Positions 15,491-23,330 of a DNA stretch of 61,016 bases are shown piece by piece. The stretch covers positions 1-61,016 of the forward strand of contig NZ_DJFS01000098.1 of NCBI RefSeq assembly GCF_002432125.1, read 5' to 3'. How positions within the stretch are numbered: the first letter of the stretch is position 1; each line of letters starts with the position of its first letter. The stretch is from Brevundimonas sp. UBA5866 (GTDB lineage: Bacteria > Pseudomonadota > Alphaproteobacteria > Caulobacterales > Caulobacteraceae). The notes beneath the pieces were generated by a model. The model was not told the origin of the DNA. It made no database searches and saw nothing but the letters and a program-made list of their open reading frames with translations. The translations under genes and the position numbers were made by a program.

Positions 15491-16870
15491 ATGGCTTCGG
15501 CCGCCGAACAACTCGCAGCAAATATGAACATGGGCTCGTTCGCCAAGGCGACCGAGCTGCACAAGCGCCTGCTGTTCACGCTGGGCGCCTTGCTTGTTTA
15601 TCGCCTGGGCACTTACGTGCCGATCCCGGGCATCAATTCGCAAGCCTTCCTCCAGTTCTTCCAGAACCCGGACGGTCAGCGCGGCATCCTGGACATGTTC
15701 AACATGTTCTCCGGTGGCGCGGTCGAACGTATGGCTGTGTTCGCACTGAACGTGATGCCCTACATCTCGGCCTCGATCATCGTCCAGCTGATGGGCGCGG
15801 TCTATCCGCCGTGGGAAAAGCTGAAGAAAGAGGGCGGCGAGGCCGGCCGCAAGCAGCTGAACCAATACACCCGCTATCTGACGGTTGTTCTGGCGCTGGC
15901 ACAGTCCTTCGGTATCGCCGTAGGCCTGAACGCCTCGCAGGGCCTCGTTGACAGCCCGGGCCTGTTCTTCATCGCGACTACGGTCGTCACCCTGACGGGC
16001 GGCACCATGTTCCTGATGTGGCTGGGCGAGCAGGTGACGGCCCGCGGTGTCGGTAACGGTATCTCGCTGATCATCTTCGCCGGTATCGTCGCGGTCCTGC
16101 CGGGCACGATCGCCCGTCTGCTGGGTCTGGCCCAGCAAGGCCAGATGTCGGCCTTCGCCCTGATGGGTCTGGCCATTCTGGCCGTGGCGACCGTCATGTT
16201 CATCGTCTTCATGGAACGCGCCCAGCGCCGTCTTCTGATCCAGTATCCGAAGCGTCAGGAAGGCAACCGCGTGACCGGTGGCGAACGTTCGTTCTTGCCG
16301 CTGAAGGTGAACACCGCCGGTGTTATCCCGGCCATCTTCGCCTCGTCGCTGCTGATGCTGCCGACCACGGTGGCCCAGTTCACCGCGACGGCCAACCTGC
16401 CGGAGTGGATGGCATGGCTGCCGGTCGTGACGGCCCAGCTGACGCACGGCAAGCCGGTGTTCATGGTGCTTTATGCCGCCCTGATCATCTTCTTCTGCTT
16501 CTTCTACACCTCGATCACCTTCAACCCTGAAGAGACGGCCGAGAACCTGCGCAAATACGGCGGCTTCCTGCCGGGTATCCGTCCGGGCAAGCGCACTGCA
16601 GAGTATCTGGATTATGTGCTGACCCGTCTGACGGTCATCGGCGCGGCCTACATCACCGCCGTCTGTCTGTTGCCGGAGTTCATGGTCGCAGGCATGGGTA
16701 ATGCCATGTACTTTGGCGGTACCTCTCTGCTGATCGTGGTGTCGGTGACGATGGATACGGTTTCGCAGATCCAGTCCCACCTGCTGGCTCACCAGTACGA
16801 GGGTCTGATCAAGAAGGCGAAGCTGCGCGGCCGTGGCGGTCGTGGCGGCACGCCGGTTGTGCGTCGCTAA
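15491..16870 (+). CDS. secY: Preprotein translocase subunit SecY
   Basis: A 459-residue, ten-helix inner-membrane channel protein. GTYVPIPGIN (about 39-48) is the classical N-terminal SecY motif, and the cytosolic loop with KRQEGNRVTGGERSFLPLKV holds the SecA/ribosome-binding face. The C-terminus GRGGRGGTPVVRR is basic. ATG 15491 is preceded by GGGGA; an in-frame ATG at 15437 would lie inside the preceding hairpin and is rejected. SecY moves unfolded proteins with SecE, SecG and SecA, none of which are in this window. Confidence 0.97.
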   Translation: MASAAEQLAANMNMGSFAKATELHKRLLFTLGALLVYRLGTYVPIPGINSQAFLQFFQNPDGQRGILDMFNMFSGGAVERMAVFALNVMPYISASIIVQLMGAVYPPWEKLKKEGGEAGRKQLNQYTRYLTVVLALAQSFGIAVGLNASQGLVDSPGLFFIATTVVTLTGGTMFLMWLGEQVTARGVGNGISLIIFAGIVAVLPGTIARLLGLAQQGQMSAFALMGLAILAVATVMFIVFMERAQRRLLIQYPKRQEGNRVTGGERSFLPLKVNTAGVIPAIFASSLLMLPTTVAQFTATANLPEWMAWLPVVTAQLTHGKPVFMVLYAALIIFFCFFYTSITFNPEETAENLRKYGGFLPGIRPGKRTAEYLDYVLTRLTVIGAAYITAVCLLPEFMVAGMGNAMYFGGTSLLIVVSVTMDTVSQIQSHLLAHQYEGLIKKAKLRGRGGRGGTPVVRR

Positions 16871-16897
16871 GGTTCAGGTGCTGGGGATAATCTGACT

Positions 16898-17458
16898 ATG
16901 AATCTGATCCTTTTCGGACCGCCGGCTGCAGGCAAGGGCACACAGGCCAAGCGCCTGGTCGAAACCCGCGGCATGGTTCAGCTCTCGACCGGCGACATGC
17001 TGCGTGCAGCGATCGCTTCGGGCTCGGAGCTGGGCCTCAAGGTCAAGGACGTGCTGGCTCGCGGTGACCTCGTCACCGACGAGATCGTCATCGCCCTGAT
17101 CGAAGCCCGCCTGCCGGAAGCCGAGGCTGCTGGCGGCGCCATCTTCGATGGCTTCCCGCGTACGGTGGCCCAGGCCGAGGCTCTGGACGCCATGCTCGAA
17201 AAGCGTGGCAGCCAGATCGACGCCGTGGTCCGCCTCAAGGTTGACGACGCCGCTCTGACCGAACGCATCACCAAGCGCTTTGAGGACCAGGGCCGTGCTG
17301 ACGACAATCCTGACACCTTTAAGGATCGTCTGGCCGTCTACAACGCCAACACCGCTCCGCTGCTTCCGTACTACGAAGCGCAGGGCAAGCTGACTGAAGT
17401 GGACGGTATGGGTGATATCGCCACGGTGGCCGCGGCCATCGACGCGGCTCTCGCCTAA
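16898..17458 (+). CDS. adk: Adenylate kinase
   Basis: A 186-residue enzyme: P-loop GPPAAGKGTQAKR (about 6-18), AMP-site STGDMLRAA, and FDGFPRT. The LID region is short (no zinc-binding cysteines), which places it with the short type common in alphaproteobacteria rather than the 214-residue E. coli form. It converts ATP + AMP to two ADP in the cytoplasm. secY-adk is a widely kept pair. A terminator follows at 17497. Confidence 0.96.
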   Translation: MNLILFGPPAAGKGTQAKRLVETRGMVQLSTGDMLRAAIASGSELGLKVKDVLARGDLVTDEIVIALIEARLPEAEAAGGAIFDGFPRTVAQAEALDAMLEKRGSQIDAVVRLKVDDAALTERITKRFEDQGRADDNPDTFKDRLAVYNANTAPLLPYYEAQGKLTEVDGMGDIATVAAAIDAALA

Positions 17459-17496
17459 GACGTTCAGCCAGCCTTCAGGCTCGGTCATGCAGTTTA

Positions 17497-17530
17497 AGGG
17501 TCGATGCATTGGCATCGGCCCTTTTTCTTT
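17497..17530 (+). terminator. Intrinsic terminator after adk
   Basis: An 11-bp stem (17497-17507 with 17512-17522, one G-U pair) closes the loop ATTG and is followed by TTTTCTTT. It separates adk from the TonB-like gene. Confidence 0.85.
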
Positions 17531-17550
17531 GCCTTGTGCGTTTATGCAGG

Positions 17551-18288
17551 ATGCCGTCACTGGAAACACGACCGAGCCGTTGGACTAGCACGCCACGCCG
17601 ATGGACACGTATCGCTGCGGTCGCAGGGGTGATTGTCCTGCATGGCGGATTGGGGCTGTTGGTCGGGCGTTGGACGGTAGATGCGCCGCCGACGGTTTCC
17701 GTTCCGTCAATCCTGGTCGATCTGGTTCCGCCGACGGTTCCGCCTCCTCCACCGCCTCCGCCCCCTGAAAGGCCGACGCGGACGGAAGGGGGAGGGGCAC
17801 CGGCCTCGACCTCGGCTGTGCGTATACCGCCGCCCCGTCCCAATCCTCCGCCGCCAGAGGTGCTGGCCCCGCCGACGCCTACGCCCGATCCCCCCTTGGT
17901 TGTCGGCGTGGCTCCCGAGGCTACGCCCTCGCCCGGCATGGGGCAGGGCGGCGAGGGGACTGGCACAGGACGCGGCCGTGGCAGCGGTTCAGGCGATGGT
18001 GACGGTGGAGGCCCGCGCATCATCCGCGGGCCGACCCAGAATGAACTTCGCGCCCTGCACCCCCGTGAGGCTTTTCGAAAGCGTCAGGGTGGATCGGTTC
18101 TGTTGGCCTGTCGTCTGGGTGCGGACGGGCGGTTGAGTGGATGCCGCGTCGCAAATGAATCGCCGCGCGAGATGGGATTCGGCACAGCAGCCCTTGCAGC
18201 CGCGCAGTATTTCCGCTTTCGTCCTGGGACCCGCGATGGCCGCCCCATCGATGGGGCAGAAATCCAAGTCGGGGTTGAATGGCCTTAG
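17551..18288 (+). CDS. TonB-family protein
   Basis: A 245-residue protein with TonB architecture: a single N-terminal membrane segment (about 21-39, IAAVAGVIVLHGGLGLLVG) holding a histidine, as in TonB helices that couple to ExbB/ExbD; then a Pro-rich periplasmic stretch (PPPPPPPPP at about 64-72 and many PP pairs); a Gly/Arg linker; and a C-terminal TonB_C-like domain with GSVLLACRLGADGRLSGC and FRFRPGTRDGRP. I start at ATG 17551 because a TTG at 17509 lies inside the terminator stem. Partner exbB/exbD are absent from the window. Its place between adk and rpsM is unusual. Confidence 0.8.
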   Translation: MPSLETRPSRWTSTPRRWTRIAAVAGVIVLHGGLGLLVGRWTVDAPPTVSVPSILVDLVPPTVPPPPPPPPPERPTRTEGGGAPASTSAVRIPPPRPNPPPPEVLAPPTPTPDPPLVVGVAPEATPSPGMGQGGEGTGTGRGRGSGSGDGDGGGPRIIRGPTQNELRALHPREAFRKRQGGSVLLACRLGADGRLSGCRVANESPREMGFGTAALAAAQYFRFRPGTRDGRPIDGAEIQVGVEWP

Positions 18289-18326
18289 GAAACTTTCTGT
18301 TAATCCCTCTTTCCCGCCAGCAAGCG

Positions 18327-18354
18327 TTGACGGGAAAGGAATCCCATGTATAAG
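18327..18354 (+). promoter_or_regulatory. Sigma-70-type promoter for rpsM-rpsK-rpoA-rplQ
   Basis: TTGACG (18327-18332), 16 bases, TATAAG (18349-18354): the best promoter match noticed in the window. Predicted start is about 18361, giving an 80-base leader to the rpsM GTG. An inverted repeat CTTTCCCG (18309-18316)/CGGGAAAG (18331-18338) overlaps the -35 box and could be an operator. Confidence 0.6.
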
Positions 18355-18442
18355 GGCGGTCTTCCGCGAAGGGCGCACACGTTCCAGGTTTGTTAACCGG
18401 AACGGTTTTTTGCGTCTGACTAACGCGTACCTGGAGAATTTC

Positions 18443-18811
18443 GTGGCCCGTATCGCTGGCGTCAACATTCCGACCAACAAGCGCGTTGAAATCGCGCTTC
18501 AGTACATTCACGGCATTGGCGCGCACACCGCCAAGGAAATCACTGCGAAGGTAGGCATCGAGCCGGCCCGTCGCGTGAACCAACTTTCCGATGCCGAAAT
18601 CCTGCAAATCCGTGAAACCATCGACCGTGATTACACCGTCGAGGGCGACCTGCGTCGCGAAACCTCGATGAGCATCAAGCGTCTGATGGACCTGGCCTGC
18701 TATCGTGGCCTGCGTCACCGTAAGGGCCTGCCGGTCCGCGGTCAGCGCACGCACACGAACGCACGCACCCGCAAGGGTCCGGCCAAGCCGATCGCCGGCA
18801 AGAAGAAGTAA
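18443..18811 (+). CDS. rpsM: 30S ribosomal protein S13 (GTG start)
   Basis: A 122-residue S13 with ARIAGVNIPTNKRVEIALQY at the N-terminus and the C-terminal RGLPVRGQRTHTNARTRKGP, complete and of usual length. The start codon is GTG at 18443, with GGAG at 18433-18436 as ribosome site; no ATG lies near the expected N-terminus. It contacts P-site tRNA and bridges to L5. It opens the alpha operon under the promoter at 18327. Confidence 0.94.
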   Translation: MARIAGVNIPTNKRVEIALQYIHGIGAHTAKEITAKVGIEPARRVNQLSDAEILQIRETIDRDYTVEGDLRRETSMSIKRLMDLACYRGLRHRKGLPVRGQRTHTNARTRKGPAKPIAGKKK

Positions 18812-18827
18812 GAGAGAGGCCTGAGCT

Positions 18828-19217
18828 ATGGCTAAGGAACCGGGTCGCGTAAAGCGCCGCGAACGTAAGAACATCACCTCGGGCGTCGCCCACGTGAATG
18901 CCTCTTTCAACAACACCATGATCACGATCACCGATGCCCAAGGCAACGCGATCTCGTGGTCGTCGGCTGGTCACATGGGCTTCAAGGGTTCGCGTAAGTC
19001 GACCCCGTATGCTGCCCAGATGGCTGCCGAGGATGCTGGCAAGAAGGCTGCTGAACACGGCGTCAAGACCCTCGAAGTCAACGTCTCGGGTCCGGGTTCG
19101 GGCCGTGAGTCGGCGCTGCGCGCTCTGCAAGCTGTTGGCATGACGATCACCACCATCCGTGACGTCACCCCGATGCCGCACAACGGCTGCCGTCCGCCCA
19201 AGCGTCGTCGCGTCTAA
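18828..19217 (+). CDS. rpsK: 30S ribosomal protein S11
   Basis: A 129-residue S11 with GVAHVNASFNNTMITITDAQG and the C-terminal DVTPMPHNGCRPPKRRRV, the family end that lies by the E-site mRNA. The Asn-Gly in HNGC is the place of the isoaspartate reported for E. coli S11. Normal length. AGAGAGGCCTGAGCT precedes the start. Confidence 0.95.
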   Translation: MAKEPGRVKRRERKNITSGVAHVNASFNNTMITITDAQGNAISWSSAGHMGFKGSRKSTPYAAQMAAEDAGKKAAEHGVKTLEVNVSGPGSGRESALRALQAVGMTITTIRDVTPMPHNGCRPPKRRRV

Positions 19218-19301
19218 TCGCCGCCTGACTCTTTTCTTGCTGGCCCCTACTAGCCTGAGTGCACACAGGTGGGGTCAGCGAAACCCGTTCGAGGGACACT
19301 A

Positions 19302-20321
19302 ATGATCGAAAGAAACTGGCAAGAGCTGATCCGTCCCGAGAAGCCCCAGGTCGAGGCCGGCTCTGACCCGCAGCGCAAAGCGCGTCTGGTCGCCGAACCC
19401 CTCGAGCGTGGCTTCGGTGTGACGCTTGGCAACGCGCTTCGTCGCGTTCTGCTGTCTTCGCTTCAGGGCGCAGCAGTCACCGCCATCCAAATCGACGGCG
19501 TTGTCCACGAGTTCTCCTCGCTGGAAGGCGTTCGTGAGGACGTTGTCGACATCGTCCTGAATATCAAGCAACTGGCTCTCCGCATGCATGCGGAAGGTCC
19601 GAAGCGTATGACGCTGCGCGCCACCGGCCCCGGTGTCGTGACCGCAGCTCAGATCGATGTCCCGGCCGATATCGAGGTCCTTAACCCGGATCACGTTATC
19701 TGCACGCTGGACGACGGTGCTTCGATCCGCATGGAACTGACCGTCCAGAACGGTAAGGGCTATGTCGCAGCCGAGTTTAACCGTCCGGAAGACGCCCCGA
19801 TCGGCCTGATCGCGGTTGACGCCCTTTACTCGCCGGTCAAGCGCGTTGCCTATCGCGTCGAGCCGACCCGTCAAGGTCAGTCGCTGGACTATGACAAGCT
19901 GATCCTCGAGATCGAGACGAACGGTGCGGTTTCGCCGGTTGACGCAGCAGCCTTCGCTGCTCGCATCCTGCAAGACCAACTGCAGATCTTCATCACCTTC
20001 GAAGAGCCGACCAAGGCTGTCGAGCAGTCGGACGGCAAGCCCGACCTGCCGTTCAACCCGGCCCTGCTGAAGAAGGTGGACGAACTGGAACTGTCGGTTC
20101 GTTCGGCCAACTGCCTGAAGAACGACAACATCGTCTACATCGGTGACCTGATCCAGAAGACCGAGGGCGAAATGCTTCGCACCCCGAACTTCGGCCGCAA
20201 GTCGCTGAATGAGATCAAGGAAGTGCTGGCGACCATGGGCCTGAGCCTCGGCATGGATGTGCCGAACTGGCCGCCGGAAAACATCGAAGATCTGGCCAAG
20301 AAGTTCGACGACCAGATCTGA
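19302..20321 (+). CDS. rpoA: DNA-directed RNA polymerase subunit alpha
   Basis: A 339-residue alpha subunit. The N-terminal assembly domain has GFGVTLGNALRRVLLSSLQG; the C-terminal domain (about 255-339) has LELSVRSANCLKNDNIVYIG and GRKSLNEIKEVLATMGL, which bind UP-element DNA and activators. I start at ATG 19302 (MIERNWQELIRP), after GAGGGACACTA. rpsD, which often precedes rpoA elsewhere, is missing here. Confidence 0.97.
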   Translation: MIERNWQELIRPEKPQVEAGSDPQRKARLVAEPLERGFGVTLGNALRRVLLSSLQGAAVTAIQIDGVVHEFSSLEGVREDVVDIVLNIKQLALRMHAEGPKRMTLRATGPGVVTAAQIDVPADIEVLNPDHVICTLDDGASIRMELTVQNGKGYVAAEFNRPEDAPIGLIAVDALYSPVKRVAYRVEPTRQGQSLDYDKLILEIETNGAVSPVDAAAFAARILQDQLQIFITFEEPTKAVEQSDGKPDLPFNPALLKKVDELELSVRSANCLKNDNIVYIGDLIQKTEGEMLRTPNFGRKSLNEIKEVLATMGLSLGMDVPNWPPENIEDLAKKFDDQI

Positions 20322-20443
20322 TCATCAACCCTCCGCCCAGGTCCTTAAGCAGGATTGGTTGGGGCGGTTAGAATGAGAGGCCCTAGGTCCTTCGCCCACA
20401 TAGAGTTCGGGCAGGAAACCAGGGTTGAGTAGGAGAGACCCCG

Positions 20444-20860
20444 ATGCGCCACGGCGCCGCCTATCGTAAGCTCGGCCGTACGGTCAGCCACCGCCAGGCC
20501 ATGTTCGCCAACATGGCTGCCTCGCTGATCAAGCACGAGCAGATCACCACCACCCTGCCGAAAGCGAAGGAACTGCGTCCTTTCGTCGAGAAGCTGGTCA
20601 CCCTCGCCAAGCGCGGCGACCTGCACGCTCGTCGTCAGGCCATCAGCGCCGTTCGTGATGTGCCGCAAGTCGGCAAGCTGTTCGACACCCTGGCTGCTCG
20701 CTATGCAGACCGCCAAGGTGGCTACATCCGCATCATGAAGGCTGGCTTCCGTCACGGCGACAACGCCCCGATGGCCGTCATCGAGTTCGTCGATCGCGAC
20801 GTCTCGGCCAAGGGCAAGGACTCCGGTCCGGTTGTCGAGATCGAAGGCGACGAAGCTTAA
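20444..20860 (+). CDS. rplQ: 50S ribosomal protein L17
   Basis: A 138-residue L17 with MRHGAAYRKLGRTVSHRQAM and LIKHEQITTTLPKAKELRP at the N-terminus. The C-terminal 15 residues (KGKDSGPVVEIEGDEA) extend beyond the E. coli protein (127 residues). AGGAGAGACC precedes the start. It ends the superoperon; a long perfect terminator follows. Confidence 0.95.
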   Translation: MRHGAAYRKLGRTVSHRQAMFANMAASLIKHEQITTTLPKAKELRPFVEKLVTLAKRGDLHARRQAISAVRDVPQVGKLFDTLAARYADRQGGYIRIMKAGFRHGDNAPMAVIEFVDRDVSAKGKDSGPVVEIEGDEA

Positions 20861-20887
20861 TCTTCGTTCCCTGATCTAACTGATCCC

Positions 20888-20926
20888 AAGGGGCGGTTGG
20901 CCGTATGGCCAGCCGCCCCTTTGCGT
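20888..20926 (+). terminator. Terminator of the ribosomal superoperon
   Basis: A 15-bp stem with one G-U pair (20888-20902 with 20907-20921) around the loop GTAT, followed by TTGCG. The T-run is short but the stem is very strong. Confidence 0.8.
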
Positions 20927-20974
20927 ATTCGGCACCGGCTTGCCTGTTATGCGGTTTCTCGACATAGAACCGGG

Positions 20975-21451
20975 ATGGCCAAGCTTCAGTATTGCGTTGT
21001 TCCGTATCGTCCTGCCCACGCGTTGGCGTGGCGACAGCTCAATGAGGCCTGGATCCGTGAGGGCGGCTTTGCGCTGGAAGCCAAGGACAGGGCTGTTTTG
21101 TCCGATCCGCAGGCGACTGTTCTCGACAAGGGCGGGTACATCTTCATGGTCGAAGACCCGGAAGGCGTGGTCGTAGGTTGCTGTGCGATCCAGAAAATGG
21201 ACGACGGGGGCTATGAGCTGGCGAAGATGACCGTCGCGCCGTCCGCGCGGGGTCTGGGTCTGTCAAAAATCCTGATCCAATCATGCGAGGACAAGGCCCG
21301 AGAGCTTGGGGCATCGCGGCTGTATCTGGAAACGAACTCCGGACTCAAACCTGCGCTGAAACTCTATGAAAGCTCTGGCTTCACCTATCTGCCGACACGA
21401 GAGACGCCTTATGCCCGTGCGGACGTGTTTATGGAAAAGCCTCTGGGTTGA
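20975..21451 (+). CDS. GNAT family N-acetyltransferase
   Basis: A 158-residue protein with the acetyl-CoA-binding motif A (LAKMTVAPSARGLGLSKILIQ, about 89-109; R/Q-x-x-G-x-A loop as ARGLGL) and motif B LYLETNSGLKPALKLYESSGF. This is the common single-domain GNAT fold; the acceptor is unknown. ATG 20975 is chosen since the upstream part of the frame lies over the preceding terminator region. It stands alone between the ribosomal operon and the convergent ABC genes. Confidence 0.8.
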   Translation: MAKLQYCVVPYRPAHALAWRQLNEAWIREGGFALEAKDRAVLSDPQATVLDKGGYIFMVEDPEGVVVGCCAIQKMDDGGYELAKMTVAPSARGLGLSKILIQSCEDKARELGASRLYLETNSGLKPALKLYESSGFTYLPTRETPYARADVFMEKPLG

Positions 21452-21454
21452 GGG

Positions 21455-22303
21455 CTATTCCTTCGACAGGTCCTGTCTTTCGAAGACCCAGACAGCGAGC
21501 GCGGGCGGCAGGGCGAGCCACAGCCCGAGGCCGATGATCGCCTTGACGGTCGTCGCGGCAGTCACGGGTCCTCCTGCAAGCGCGGTCTGCAAAGCGCCAT
21601 AGGCCTTGGCCGGGAAGAGGAGAAGGGTGCGCCATTGGTCGTCAGTCCAGCCAAAGGCGAACAGCATTCCCGCGACCATGAATGTGCCGACCGAGAGGGC
21701 CAGCGGAAGCACATAGCCTCCGAAAACCGAGCGCGTCATCACACCGGCCAGCACCGCCAATCCGGCTATCTGTATGGTCCTGAGCCACGATACGACGAAC
21801 ATGGCCACTGTTGCCAAGGCCTGTTGGAAGTCAAAGCCGATAGCGAGGGGGCGGTTTTCCAGACTGGCGCTGATGATGCGTCCGATGGTTTCGCACAGCA
21901 GGAACAGCCCCAGCGGAATAAGGGCGATGATGGCAATGGCGATCGCCTTGCCCAGTATCAGATTGCGGCGGCTGTTACGCGGTCGGATCAGGCGCCAGCT
22001 TTCCCAGCGATAGTCCGATGCCGCAATGACGGCGGCGGCGAAAAGGAAGAAGGCCAGTAGATTGGCACCGGCCAATTGTGCCGTCTGGTCGGTGATGACG
22101 TCGCCGATATTCAGTGGGCTTTTGACCAGGCCCAGATTGGCGGGAAGATCCTGTGTCGCCTTGGATAGAGAGGTCTGCAGAAATTGGCGGGCGAATATGC
22201 CCGTTAGCGCAGACCCCAGCGGTATGACCAGCAGGCCCCATAACCATGCTGTCGTATTGCGTGAAAAACGGAAGAGTTCGGCGCGAACGGCATCAAGCAG
22301 CAT
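21455..22303 (-). CDS. ABC-2-type transporter permease
   Basis: A 282-residue membrane protein with about six hydrophobic segments (for example LWGLLVIPLGSALTG, LLAFFLFAAAVIAASDYRW, IALIPLGLFLLCETIG, LPLALSVGTFMVAGMLFAF). The pattern SDYRWESWRLIRPRNSRRNLILGKAIA after the second segment is typical of ABC-2 exporter permeases. Its start overlaps the end of the ATPase gene by 11 bases, so the two make a unit. Cargo is unknown; antibiotic or lipid export are both usual for the family. Confidence 0.8.
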   Translation of the reverse strand: MLLDAVRAELFRFSRNTTAWLWGLLVIPLGSALTGIFARQFLQTSLSKATQDLPANLGLVKSPLNIGDVITDQTAQLAGANLLAFFLFAAAVIAASDYRWESWRLIRPRNSRRNLILGKAIAIAIIALIPLGLFLLCETIGRIISASLENRPLAIGFDFQQALATVAMFVVSWLRTIQIAGLAVLAGVMTRSVFGGYVLPLALSVGTFMVAGMLFAFGWTDDQWRTLLLFPAKAYGALQTALAGGPVTAATTVKAIIGLGLWLALPPALAVWVFERQDLSKE

Positions 22304-23207
22304 TCGAGGCGTCCTGTGTCTGCGGCTCGCCCAAGGTCTCGGACATAAACACAGCCTCCAGATCTCCGCCGACCCAGCGTGCCTCCATGATATCGATGTC
22401 GTTGCTGACCAGATGGCGGATCAGGGCCGCGGTATCCTCGCGGCGGATATTCACCAGCACGGCATCGCCAACGATCTCGGCGGCTTCCCCCACGATGGCC
22501 TTGACCCTGAGGAGAGGGGAGGCCTCAAGGTGGAGATATTCCGTCGCGCCGGTCAGGTCGCTGACCTTGCCTTCGGCAGCCAGTTTCCCCCGATTGAGAA
22601 TGGCGACCCGATCACAGATGCGCTGGACCTCGAGCAGCTGGTGGCTGGCCAGAATGACGGTCACGCCGTCGTTCTCAGCGAGGTCGCGGATGACAGAGCG
22701 CATCTCGTGGATGCCGGGCGGGTCCATACCGCTTGTGGGTTCATCCAGAATGACAAGGTCTGGACGGTTCATCAGCGCCGCCGCGACGCCGAGGCGCTGC
22801 ATCATCCCCACGGAAAACCCGCGAACAGGCCGGTCCGCCGCATCGGCCAAACCGACGCGCCTGATCCAGTGATCCATATCGATGGACCCGACCTGACCAT
22901 GCGCGGTCGCCAGCCACAACAGACTGTCGCGGGCCGTGAGATAGGCCGGATAGCGCGGCGTCTCGATCATCGAACCGATGCGACGCAGGGTCTCCGTATG
23001 GCTGATCGGAAAACCCAGCATGCTGCCACTGCCGCCGGTCGGATGGACGAGGCCAAGCAATATGCGGAAAAAGGTCGATTTTCCCGCGCCATTGGGGCCT
23101 AGAATTCCGTAAACGCCGCCTTGGGGGATTTCCAGCGACAGCGCATCCAGTGCGCGGACGTCACCAAAGGATTTGGTGAGTCGATCAACTGATATAACAG
23201 CGTTCAT
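22293..23207 (-). CDS. ABC transporter ATP-binding protein
   Basis: A 304-residue ATPase of the CcmA/NatA/DRA type: Walker A GPNGAGKST (about 38-46), signature FSVGMMQRLGVAAAL, Walker B LVILDEPTSGMDP, switch His in ILASHQLLEV, and a C-terminal accessory domain typical of ABC-2 exporters. It pairs with the downstream permease. No ribosome site is seen before ATG 23207 (CAGTCTACAAAT), so the message may be leaderless or weakly translated. A perfect 6-3-6 palindrome lies 10 bases upstream. Confidence 0.88.
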   Translation of the reverse strand: MNAVISVDRLTKSFGDVRALDALSLEIPQGGVYGILGPNGAGKSTFFRILLGLVHPTGGSGSMLGFPISHTETLRRIGSMIETPRYPAYLTARDSLLWLATAHGQVGSIDMDHWIRRVGLADAADRPVRGFSVGMMQRLGVAAALMNRPDLVILDEPTSGMDPPGIHEMRSVIRDLAENDGVTVILASHQLLEVQRICDRVAILNRGKLAAEGKVSDLTGATEYLHLEASPLLRVKAIVGEAAEIVGDAVLVNIRREDTAALIRHLVSNDIDIMEARWVGGDLEAVFMSETLGEPQTQDASNAA

Positions 23208-23216
23208 ATTTGTAGA

Positions 23217-23231
23217 CTGAAGCCACTTCAG
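23217..23231. promoter_or_regulatory. Palindrome CTGAAG-CCA-CTTCAG, candidate operator
   Basis: A perfect 6-bp inverted repeat with a 3-base spacer in the 123-base divergent region between the ABC ATPase and the phosphodiesterase gene, close to the ATPase start. Its position would suit repression of the ABC genes. Confidence 0.35.
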
Positions 23232-23330
23232 CTTCGCCGCAAGCGCTATAATCGCGCAACGGTGTCTTCAACCTGTGACACAAACGGCTTAGCAGTATCG
23301 CCGGTTTAATGAGTCGCCGGAGTAAAAAGC

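Noticed and set aside
17509..17550. A longer N-terminus for the TonB-like protein from TTG 17509
   Set aside because: The added codons lie in the adk terminator stem; ATG 17551 gives a normal TonB layout.
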